In this document: positions 35,427-43,503 of the stretch, one piece after another
How positions within the stretch are numbered: position 1 is the first letter of the stretch
How the letters are laid out: each line of letters opens with the position of its first letter
NCBI GenBank assembly: GCA_034437655.1
Contig: DAOTTU010000044.1
Location: 248,001-312,000 of the forward strand
Direction of reading: 5' to 3'
DNA: 64,000 bases
From: J027 sp034437655
GTDB lineage: Bacteria; Chloroflexota; Anaerolineae; Aggregatilineales; J027
Translations under genes and position numbers: made by a program
The notes under the pieces: generated by a model
Told to the model about the DNA's origin: nothing
The model's input: the letters and a program-made list of their open reading frames with translations, nothing else
Databases searched by the model: none

Positions 35427-38400
35427 TTAGCTGTCGTTGTTGTTGCCGCTGTTGTTGTTCAGGCTCAAAAGGCCGGTTTCAACCTGTGGCGGTTTGTTGC
35501 GATCTTCATCACGCCCGAAGCGGATGATTTCATTATTCTCAGTGATAGCTTCTACGGCCAACCCGAGGCTTTGCAGCTCTTTCACCAGCACACGGAAGCT
35601 CGCGGGAATGCCCGGTTCTTCGATGGCTTCGTCTTTGACGATGGCTTCGTAGGTCTTAACACGCCCCTGCACATCGTCGGACTTGACGGTGAGCATTTCT
35701 TGCAGGGTGTAAGCAGCACCATAGGCTTCCAACGCCCAGACTTCCATTTCCCCAAAGCGCTGGCCACCAAACTGTGCCTTACCACCAAGCGGCTGCTGTG
35801 TGACGAGGCTGTAGGGGCCAGTCGAGCGGGCATGAACCTTGTCTTCAACGAGGTGAGCCAGCTTCAGCATGTGGATGATGCCAACCGTTACCGACTGCTC
35901 AAAAGCACGGCCTGATTTGCCATCGTGGAGCTTCATCTTGCCATAGATCGGAACAGGATTACCCGTGCGGATTTCGATGCGGTCAGCCAGGTCACGGAGT
36001 TGGTCAAGGTCAAGCCCTGCGACTTCAACTTCTTCTTCAGTCTTGTCCTGAATCCACAGGCTAAGGCACGCGACCATAGCGTTATAATCACGTTCTGCGC
36101 GTTCTTCAACGCTGAGTTCGCTAACGTCAAACGCCAGCAGTTTTTCAGGGTTGAAGCCTTCTTCGCGCAGCCATTCCGCCAGTACTGCGCGGCGAGCGAA
36201 GTTTCTATTGAGCGCCAGCAATTCTTCGTCGTACTTGTCACCGATCCATTCTGCGATGTACAAGCCACGGACTTCGTTGTCGTCACGCAGGGTTTCGGTT
36301 GGGTAGTCTTCAGACTTCAGCCATTCCCATGCGCGATCACTGACGACGTCCCAGGCTTTGTCAACTAGCCAGGCGCGGCCAAGTTCTGCTTCAATTTCCG
36401 CTTCTTTCGCACCATCAAACACTGGCGTGATAGCGCGGAAGCCGAGGCGGTCCGCAGCCCAGCCAAGATGCGTTTCCAACACCTGCCCAACGTTCATACG
36501 ACCGGGCACACCCGTCGGATTAAGCACGATTTCAACCGGGCGGCCATCTTCAAGGAAGGGCATGTCTTCAATCGGCACGATCATCGAAATCACGCCTTTA
36601 TTCCCGTGACGGCCGGCCATCTTGTCACCCTGAGTCAGCTTGCGTTTCTGTGCAACTGTGACGCGGACCATGCGTTCAACGCCGGCCGGTAGGTCGCGAT
36701 GTTCTTCACGGTTGAAGACTTTCACATCAATGACCTTGCCCCGGTCGCCGTGTGGCAGCCGCAATGACGTATCTTTCACTTCGCGGGCTTTTTCACCAAA
36801 GATGGCACGCAGCAGTTTTTCTTCGGGGCTGAGTTCACGTTCACCTTTAGGGGTGATCTTCCCGACCAGAATGTCATTGGGTTTGACATCAGCACCGATG
36901 CGGATGATACCGAACTCATCCAGGTCTTTCACTGCGTCGCCAACGTTGGGAATGTCATAGGTGATTTCTTCAGGCCCCAGCTTGGTGTCGCGGGCTTCGA
37001 CTTCATGTTTTTCAATGTGAATAGAGGTGAAGCGGTCTTCACGCACCAGCGCTTCGCTCAGCACAATCGCGTCTTCGTAGTTGCCACCTTCCCACGAGAG
37101 AAACGCTACCATCACGTCATGCCCCAGCGCCAGGTTGCCGTGTTGCGTACTGCTGCTGTCGGCAATGACCATGCCTTTTTCGACACGCTGCCCCTTAGAA
37201 ACCACCGGGCGCTGGTCGATGCATGTACTCTGGTTGGAACGGTTGTACTTGCGCAACTTGTAGATGTGGTCGCCATCGTCGTTGGTGATAACAATACGAT
37301 CACCGACAACACTGGTCACCTCGCCAGACTGTTCAGAAACCATGATCTGCCCGGAGTCGTAAGCCGCATGGCCTTCCATACCCGTACTGACAATCGGCGT
37401 GTCTGGATTAAGCAGCGGCACCGCCTGACGCTGCATGTTCGAACCCATCAGCGCACGGTTGGCGTCATCATGTTCAAGGAACGGAATCAGCGACGCGGAA
37501 ATACCGACAATCTGACGTGGGGCAATGTCCATCAGGTCGATGCGATCCACTCGTTCGATCAGGAATTTCTGGTAGTAGCGTGAGGACACACGGTCATCAA
37601 CGAACTGACCACGCTCGTCCAGCTTGGCGTTGGCCTGGCTGATTCGAAAACGGTCTTCAGAGTCGGCCGACATATATTTGATGTCTGGTGTCACATAGGG
37701 TCGCACCGGAACAGTATCAATGCCCGCATCGCGGAAAGTGTTGAGCATGTCGTCGGTGATGATCTCGTTCTTCTCGTAGATCACATCACCGTCGTCAGTT
37801 TCGTAGTCCTCGCCCAGCTTACGCCCCAACAAATCGGGATCATCAATGGGCAGTTCACGGTGGACAATGCGGTATGGTGTCTCGATAAACCCATAGGCAT
37901 TCACGCGCCCATACGTCGCCAAACGCCCGATCAAACCAATGTTTGGGCCTTCTGGTGTTTCAATGGGGCAAATACGGCCATAGTGGCTGTGGTGGACGTC
38001 ACGCACGTCAAAGCCAGCACGTTCACGCCGCAAACCGCCCGGCCCGAGTGCCGAAAGGGTGCGCTTGTGGGTCAGTTCGGCCAGCGGGTTCGTCTGTTCC
38101 ATAAATTGGGAAAGCTGGCTGCTGCCAAAGAACTCGCGTACTGACGCCACAATCGGGCGAATATTCACCAGCGAGGTCGGCGTCAGGTTGTCACTTTCAC
38201 GGATGGACATACGTTCCTTGACAACCCGTTCCATGCGGCGCAGACCGATGCGTAGCTTGTTCTGGATAAGTTCGCCTACTGTTTTGACACGGCGATTACC
38301 CAGATGGTCAACGTCATCGGGCTTTTCCACACGATTGTTAATGTGGATCATGCGCTCGACCAGCTTAACAATATCGTATTTGCTGATTGTGCGATGTTGC

Positions 38401-39374
38401 AGCGTGATAACGTCGTCCAGGCGTAGCCGCTGATTGAGCTTGTAGCGGCCAACACGCTCCAGGTCGTAGCGTCGCTGGTCAAACAGTTGGCTTTCAAGAT
38501 ACTCACGAGCGTTTTCTAGCGTAGGGGGGTCGCCGGGGCGCATCTTTTTGTAAAACTCAAGGAGCGCAGCTTCAGCAACGGTTAGCTTGCCATCTTTGAG
38601 GTCAAACTGTGGCTCTTGTTTGATCGAACTCATAATATACGGATGATCATCGTCAGTATCAGATGTGCCATAGAGTTCAATCAATTCTTCGTCGGTGCCG
38701 AGACGCGGAATCGGCAGATCGTCGGGGTACTCCATCCCATCTTCAACGGCCGCCAGCGCACGTAACAGCACCGTAACCGGGACAGTGCGCTTGCGGTTGA
38801 ACTTCAGGGTGATATAGTCGCTTTTGCGTGTTTCGAACTCCATCCACGCACCACGGTCAGGAATCATCTTCGCGGTGGCGAGGCTGCGGCCGGTGGTATG
38901 GTCTTCGTTGACGGCGAAGTAAACACCGGGGGAACGGATCAACTGACTGACGACAACACGTTCGGTTCCGTTGATGATGAAGGTGCCGTTTTCCGTCATC
39001 AGCGGGAAGTTGCCCAGGAAGATTTCGGACTCAATCACCTGGTCGCCGGCGTCGTGGTTGACCAGCGCAACACGGACATGCAGCGGGGCGGCATAGTCGA
39101 TGTCGCGTTCCAGGCAAGTTTCTTCGTCATATTTGGCTTCTTCGAACCAGTAGTTGAGGTTGGTAAAGCCAGCAGCTTCGGCGTTCTTTCCAGGGAAGTA
39201 AAGTTTCAGGTTGCCGTTGAAACTTTCGATGGGGCTGATTTCATTAAATAGTTCAGACATGCCCTCGCGCAGGAACCAGTCGAAGGCGTCAAGCTGAATA
39301 TCAATGAGCGATGGCAGACTCGTGATTTCACGAGTTCTAGCGTAACTTTTAGTTTCTCGCGTACGCTGCATCAT
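35427..39374 (-). CDS. rpoB: DNA-directed RNA polymerase subunit beta
   Basis: Catalytic-core subunit of RNA polymerase, 1315 residues, complete. The rifampicin-pocket region is ordinary (G-S-S-Q-L-S-Q-F-M, T-H-K-R, S-A-L-G-P-G-G), followed by H-Y-G-R-I-C-P-I-E-T-P-E-G-P-N. The C-terminal region has G-G-K-A-Q-F-G-G-Q-R-F-G-E-M-E-V-W-A-L-E, and the last 15 residues are Asn/Ser-rich. Two adjacent ATG codons stand at the start; the second (39371) is better spaced from gaggag. A perfect consensus promoter precedes it. No rplJ/rplL lies upstream and no rpoC downstream, so the usual cluster is split here. Confidence 0.97.
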   Translation of the reverse strand: MMQRTRETKSYARTREITSLPSLIDIQLDAFDWFLREGMSELFNEISPIESFNGNLKLYFPGKNAEAAGFTNLNYWFEEAKYDEETCLERDIDYAAPLHVRVALVNHDAGDQVIESEIFLGNFPLMTENGTFIINGTERVVVSQLIRSPGVYFAVNEDHTTGRSLATAKMIPDRGAWMEFETRKSDYITLKFNRKRTVPVTVLLRALAAVEDGMEYPDDLPIPRLGTDEELIELYGTSDTDDDHPYIMSSIKQEPQFDLKDGKLTVAEAALLEFYKKMRPGDPPTLENAREYLESQLFDQRRYDLERVGRYKLNQRLRLDDVITLQHRTISKYDIVKLVERMIHINNRVEKPDDVDHLGNRRVKTVGELIQNKLRIGLRRMERVVKERMSIRESDNLTPTSLVNIRPIVASVREFFGSSQLSQFMEQTNPLAELTHKRTLSALGPGGLRRERAGFDVRDVHHSHYGRICPIETPEGPNIGLIGRLATYGRVNAYGFIETPYRIVHRELPIDDPDLLGRKLGEDYETDDGDVIYEKNEIITDDMLNTFRDAGIDTVPVRPYVTPDIKYMSADSEDRFRISQANAKLDERGQFVDDRVSSRYYQKFLIERVDRIDLMDIAPRQIVGISASLIPFLEHDDANRALMGSNMQRQAVPLLNPDTPIVSTGMEGHAAYDSGQIMVSEQSGEVTSVVGDRIVITNDDGDHIYKLRKYNRSNQSTCIDQRPVVSKGQRVEKGMVIADSSSTQHGNLALGHDVMVAFLSWEGGNYEDAIVLSEALVREDRFTSIHIEKHEVEARDTKLGPEEITYDIPNVGDAVKDLDEFGIIRIGADVKPNDILVGKITPKGERELSPEEKLLRAIFGEKAREVKDTSLRLPHGDRGKVIDVKVFNREEHRDLPAGVERMVRVTVAQKRKLTQGDKMAGRHGNKGVISMIVPIEDMPFLEDGRPVEIVLNPTGVPGRMNVGQVLETHLGWAADRLGFRAITPVFDGAKEAEIEAELGRAWLVDKAWDVVSDRAWEWLKSEDYPTETLRDDNEVRGLYIAEWIGDKYDEELLALNRNFARRAVLAEWLREEGFNPEKLLAFDVSELSVEERAERDYNAMVACLSLWIQDKTEEEVEVAGLDLDQLRDLADRIEIRTGNPVPIYGKMKLHDGKSGRAFEQSVTVGIIHMLKLAHLVEDKVHARSTGPYSLVTQQPLGGKAQFGGQRFGEMEVWALEAYGAAYTLQEMLTVKSDDVQGRVKTYEAIVKDEAIEEPGIPASFRVLVKELQSLGLAVEAITENNEIIRFGRDEDRNKPPQVETGLLSLNNNSGNNNDS

Positions 39375-39448
39375 AACTCCTCGTGAGGTATGCTTACGTT
39401 GTCGGCGCGGTATTTAATGGGGAATTACCATTCTTTGATGAATCTTGC

Positions 39449-39477
39449 ATTATAAATGGAAAGTTTGAGCCTGTCAA
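39449..39477 (-). promoter_or_regulatory. Perfect consensus sigma-70 promoter of rpoB
   Basis: On the minus strand: TTGACA (39477-39472), exactly 17 bases, TATAAT (39454-39449). The leader to the rpoB start is roughly 65-70 bases. All twelve consensus bases match. Confidence 0.92.
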
Positions 39478-39600
39478 CAATTTTCTGGATGAATTGAGGT
39501 ACGGTACAATCAATGCGAGGTTTGAACCCTGAGCAACATCTGAAAAACGGTATGCTGAAACGCCTTTTGACGACCACCAACCGCCTGGATTGTTAGATAT

Positions 39601-41169
39601 ATGCGAATGTCTGGACCACTTTCAAAAATCCGACGCACGCTCCTGCATCGTCCGTGGCGTTTATTGCGTCTGCTGCTGATACCGTTGCTTGGCTTCCTAC
39701 TGTTGTCTGCTGCAACGGTTGGGGTTGTTGAAGCGACCGATGGTATGCAGGGCAACCGCTGCGTTGTTGAAAAAGACGAATACATTGAACATGATTTCTA
39801 TTTCTATTGTTGGACTGTGGTGATCCGCGGCACGGTAGACGGCGACTTAATAGGTTTAGCCTCAGAAGTAGTCATTACGCAGGACGCAACGGTTACTGGC
39901 GATGTCTGGATGGTAGGCGGGCAACTTTCTGTACGGGGTACGCTCGGTGATGATGTACGCTTTGCCGGGGCCGACCTCGACTTCATTGAATCCACAGTGT
40001 TTACCAATCCGCGCAGCAGTGTGACTACGCTGGCACTGAGTATGGAAATGAGCGAGGGTGTATGGCTGCCCAGTGACCTATCCATGGTCGGGTACCAGGC
40101 GCTGATGTATGGTGACATGGGCGGCAATATTGACTTTCAGGGGCAACGGCTCGACATTCGTGGGCGGGTTAACGGTCAGGTGGATGCTATCGTCGGTGAT
40201 GCCCGTCAGGAAGTGAACCTGCGCACGATTCCTTTTGTGCCCTATTCGCTTCAGTTGCGCGACTATGGGCTCTATCTGGGTGATGAATCACAAATTGACG
40301 GCGACCTGCGCTACGAAGCTGCCCAACCCACCAATGTTCCACGCGGCGCGGTGAACGGCACCATTAGCTATACACAAGTGCTTTCGCAGCAAGATATCAC
40401 ATTGGCCCGCCAACCACGGACGTTTTTTAGCATCCTGCGGACCTACGTCATTGAAGTGCTGCGTGACTTCATCCCGCTGGCGCTTGTTGGGGTGTTAGTG
40501 TTGCAGTTTGCCCCGACACTGATGACCGAAAGCGGACGCCGTATCCGTGAAAAAGCGCTGCCAGCGGTCAGTTGGGGGTTCATGCTCTCTATTTTGTTTT
40601 TCCCGGTCGCGTTGCTGACTATTCTCGTGAGTATTGTGCTTGTTTTTCTGGTGACAGTCATCACGTTGAGTTCGCTGACGTTGCTGGTTGCTATGCTGTT
40701 GACTATTCTGAACCTGATTATGGTTTTCGGGTTTGGGTTTTTATTGATTTATCTGGGGCGAGTGGTGGCCTGCTATCTGGCGGGTGTGATGCTGATTCGT
40801 TGGCTGCGGTATTATATCGCCATGCGGAACCATGACCCCGACGACCCCCCCATCTACATCCCACCGATTCCTCCTGAATATCGTTGGACACTGCTTGCGC
40901 TGGGGACTGTACTTTATAGTTTGGTGGTAAACTTACCATTGCCACCGCCTGTGCCGACGATTGAACTCTTGATTGAAGCGCTGGCCGCTTTCGCAGGGTT
41001 GGGCGCGCTGTTTATGGTTGGGCGTGACATATGGCATCGTTACGAGTTACGCCAGGGCCGCTTGCAGCCACGCCGCCGCCTACAATTTGAAAATGATATG
41101 TTTGACGAAGGCGAACGCACACTGGGGATGCAAAATCTTCCAGAAGGGTTTAAAGGCTTTGACGACTAA
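39601..41169 (+). CDS. Bactofilin-like exported domain fused to polytopic membrane domain
   Basis: 522 residues. A signal-like helix (about 22-42) is followed by a right-handed beta-helix-like region (about 60-245) with repeated G-D-V/L and I-x-G-x-V patterns (V-I-R-G-T-V-D-G-D-L, V-T-G-D-V-W), like polymer-forming cytoskeletal (bactofilin) repeats. The second half has about five hydrophobic segments (about 285-450) and a charged C-terminal tail. Such fusions probably form a surface scaffold anchored in the membrane; no enzyme motif is seen. It is divergent from rpoB. No ribosome site is visible before the ATG at 39601, so a leaderless message is possible. The next gene follows after 12 bases. 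Confidence 0.7.
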   Translation: MRMSGPLSKIRRTLLHRPWRLLRLLLIPLLGFLLLSAATVGVVEATDGMQGNRCVVEKDEYIEHDFYFYCWTVVIRGTVDGDLIGLASEVVITQDATVTGDVWMVGGQLSVRGTLGDDVRFAGADLDFIESTVFTNPRSSVTTLALSMEMSEGVWLPSDLSMVGYQALMYGDMGGNIDFQGQRLDIRGRVNGQVDAIVGDARQEVNLRTIPFVPYSLQLRDYGLYLGDESQIDGDLRYEAAQPTNVPRGAVNGTISYTQVLSQQDITLARQPRTFFSILRTYVIEVLRDFIPLALVGVLVLQFAPTLMTESGRRIREKALPAVSWGFMLSILFFPVALLTILVSIVLVFLVTVITLSSLTLLVAMLLTILNLIMVFGFGFLLIYLGRVVACYLAGVMLIRWLRYYIAMRNHDPDDPPIYIPPIPPEYRWTLLALGTVLYSLVVNLPLPPPVPTIELLIEALAAFAGLGALFMVGRDIWHRYELRQGRLQPRRRLQFENDMFDEGERTLGMQNLPEGFKGFDD

Positions 41170-41181
41170 GGAAATGCAACG

Positions 41182-42159
41182 GTGAATACATCTGCCCTGT
41201 CGCGCCGCTGGGTATCGCGGGCTGGGTTGCTGGCATTGACAGTCATTTTTGTTGAGATCATCGGCTGGTATCAGGCGGGTACCTATGATGGGCTGGATTG
41301 GCTGGTAGTGGTCATTGTGGATGGCGCATTGGTGCTGATGGTTGTGGACTTCATAGTGCGGTGGCACACAGGCAACTGGCTCACTATATTGATTGCCAGC
41401 GGTATTTTCGGCGTTGGTCATGGTGCATTTGTGTCGCTTGGTTTGCAGGTTGACTTGCCGTTGAGCCTTGTGCTTTTTGGCACAGCCATGCCGACGCTGA
41501 TGTTTCTGGGTGCCTATTTCAGCTTCCAATTGCTGTATGTTGGGCATGAAGCCTGGGCGCGGTGGTGGCTGGTGGTGCCTTTGATAGGCTTAGGACATGG
41601 CCTCTGGGTGCGGTGGCTGCCAGCGCTTGACGCGGTGCAATTAACTCCCCCACAACTGGCGACGATCTTGCCGCTGAGTGTTGTGTTGCTGGCTGGTGTA
41701 GCTGTGATAGCGTTGGTGTTGCCAGTACCTGCGCGAGTTGAACGCGAAGACTGGTTGCTGACACCGATTGAATGGGTGATGCTAGTGCTGGTGCCGCTGC
41801 TGGTGACGACTATGCTACGTGTACAAAACGATGAGTTGGTGCTGTTTCCGTTTCTACTGGCGTTGCTGATAATAGCCATCCTCAGCGCTTTACTATGGTT
41901 CTATCATCAACTGGCACTCCGTCCAGCATTTCAACTGGTGTTTCGCCCTCAGAATGTGCTGACGATTCGTTGGCTGATTGCATTGGTACCTTTTGCCATC
42001 ACCATCTGGTTCGGCTACGAACTCCCCGGCGAAGGGTCACCGCTACAGTTCACGATGCTACTGGGCACTCTGATTGCGTTTGGGATTGCCTGGCCACCGC
42101 TGGTGTCTGTATTTGTCAGCGTGCAAGCCTTTATTGAGCTTAGTCGTGAGGAGTATTGA
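41182..42159 (+). CDS. Polytopic membrane protein
   Basis: Not recognised. The 325-residue protein has about nine hydrophobic helices and short loops, with few charged residues; no transporter or enzyme motif could be named. The start is GTG, with aagga about 10 bases before it. It lies 12 bases after the bactofilin-like gene, and its stop overlaps the next start (TGATG), so it belongs to a three-gene operon with a methyltransferase last. One possible role is a membrane partner for the bactofilin-like protein. Confidence 0.65.
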   Translation: MNTSALSRRWVSRAGLLALTVIFVEIIGWYQAGTYDGLDWLVVVIVDGALVLMVVDFIVRWHTGNWLTILIASGIFGVGHGAFVSLGLQVDLPLSLVLFGTAMPTLMFLGAYFSFQLLYVGHEAWARWWLVVPLIGLGHGLWVRWLPALDAVQLTPPQLATILPLSVVLLAGVAVIALVLPVPARVEREDWLLTPIEWVMLVLVPLLVTTMLRVQNDELVLFPFLLALLIIAILSALLWFYHQLALRPAFQLVFRPQNVLTIRWLIALVPFAITIWFGYELPGEGSPLQFTMLLGTLIAFGIAWPPLVSVFVSVQAFIELSREEY

Positions 42160-42800
42160 TGTCCCATTCCGATGACTACTATCTTGCGATGCAACGCAAC
42201 ACTGGCTGGCAGCAGATTCTGGCGAGCTTTGCCCGTTTTGTAGAGCCGGCCCCGGCTGGAACGCTGCTGGATGTTGGCACCGGGCCGGGCGCACTGGTCG
42301 CTATATTTCAGCGTGATTTTGGTGTGCATGGTATCGGTGTAGACGCCAGTTTCGCATTGGCGCACGCTGCGCAGCAACATTATGCTGAAAGTGGTGCCAC
42401 GTTTATTACCGCAGCATTGCCGCGCCTTCCGTTTGCAGATAACACATTTGACGTCCTAACGGCAACCAATATCCTCTATTTGCTGGATAATCCTGCAACA
42501 GCCTTGCAAGAAATGGAACGTGTTTTGCGCCCGGGTGGAACTTTCGCAATGTTGAACCCGTCCATTAAGATGAATGTGGCGACTGCAACAGCACTTGCCA
42601 CCGAACGCGGTTTGGTCGGCTTTGCACACCAAAACTTTCTTGAGTGGGGACGTATTGCCGAGCGAAATCACCGCTGGACCCTTGCTGATGTGGATGCACT
42701 ATTTACGGCGGCTGGCCTAACGTTGCAAACACACCGTGAACGGATCGGGGCAGGGCTGGCACTGTATGTCAAAGGGTTTAAACGCAATACGCTAAGTTGA
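42159..42800 (+). CDS. Class I SAM-dependent methyltransferase
   Basis: 213-residue Rossmann-fold methyltransferase. The SAM-binding motif I is L-L-D-V-G-T-G-P-G-A (about 38-47); the acidic residue that binds ribose follows in G-V-D-A-S; motif III-like L-P-F-A-D-N-T-F-D and L-R-P-G-G-T-F are also present. This pattern fits the methyltransferase 11 (UbiE-like) group, with small molecules or lipids as likely substrates. The start ATG overlaps the previous stop (TGATG) and has gaggag upstream. No substrate can be named from context. Confidence 0.82.
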   Translation: MSHSDDYYLAMQRNTGWQQILASFARFVEPAPAGTLLDVGTGPGALVAIFQRDFGVHGIGVDASFALAHAAQQHYAESGATFITAALPRLPFADNTFDVLTATNILYLLDNPATALQEMERVLRPGGTFAMLNPSIKMNVATATALATERGLVGFAHQNFLEWGRIAERNHRWTLADVDALFTAAGLTLQTHRERIGAGLALYVKGFKRNTLS

Positions 42801-42818
42801 GATCAAAATGGAGACATA

Positions 42819-43418
42819 ATGACCAATCCAGACGCGCAGTTTGCAGAAGTCGAACGTTTAATGAACGAAATTCGTGACGCTTTATCCTGGACAGATGAAG
42901 CACGTGAAGTCAATGAGCTAAAAGCATTGCAATTATTGCTGGACCTGACACGCAAAATCCATGAAACGCGCAACCTGCACGAACTCATCGCCTTGATTCT
43001 TGATAGCGCGATTGCCTTTGCAGATGCCAACCGTGCCTTTGTGATTATGCTGGAAGCGGATGGCGGCCTGCGGTTCAAAATGGGGCGTGACCACGAGAAG
43101 AACCACCTCAGCGCTGAGCAATGCACCCCTTCAACGGGCGTTATTGCCCGCACGCTCGAACGTGGCCGTACATTGCTGGTACCTGATGCACTTGCCGACC
43201 ACGAGCTAAGCAAGCGAGAAAGTGTCCAGGAACTGAACTTGCGGACTGTGATGTGTTCACCGTTGCGCTTCAAGCAAAACACCTTTGGCGTACTTTATGT
43301 TGATAGTCAGCACTCGTTGGGGCGCTATTCAAGCTCACACGTGAACGTTATCGCTAGCCTTGCAGACCAGGCTGCTGTCGCGATTCGCAATGCGCAAAAA
43401 TTTGAAACACATGAGTAA
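42819..43418 (+). CDS. GAF-domain protein
   Basis: Cytosolic 199-residue protein made almost only of one GAF domain (about 40-195) after a short acidic helix. It has L-H-E-L-I-A-L-I-L-D-S-A, A-N-R-A-F-V-I-M-L and a long binding loop, then V-M-C-S-P-L-R and G-V-L-Y-V-D-S strings of the family. GAF domains bind cyclic nucleotides or other small ligands, or sense redox. No output domain is attached. The next gene, 85 bases on, is the kinase-REC-HTH fusion, so this may be its sensor input. Confidence 0.85.
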   Translation: MTNPDAQFAEVERLMNEIRDALSWTDEAREVNELKALQLLLDLTRKIHETRNLHELIALILDSAIAFADANRAFVIMLEADGGLRFKMGRDHEKNHLSAEQCTPSTGVIARTLERGRTLLVPDALADHELSKRESVQELNLRTVMCSPLRFKQNTFGVLYVDSQHSLGRYSSSHVNVIASLADQAAVAIRNAQKFETHE

Positions 43419-43437
43419 TTCGGCGTGTGATCAATGG

Positions 43438-43467
43438 TTGCCAAGACAGCTACTCTTTCGTTATAGT
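43438..43467 (+). promoter_or_regulatory. Candidate sigma-70 promoter of the kinase-REC-HTH gene
   Basis: TTGCCA (43438-43443), an 18-base spacer and TATAGT (43462-43467), 37 bases before the start codon. This gives the fusion gene its own transcript, besides read-through from the GAF gene. Confidence 0.55.
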
Positions 43468-43503
43468 CTTCGCATGATTACAAGCGGTGTGTGAGGATCC
43501 GTG

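Noticed and set aside
37005..37583. 192-codon open frame antisense to rpoB
   Set aside because: His/Arg-rich shadow of a conserved gene, no motif.
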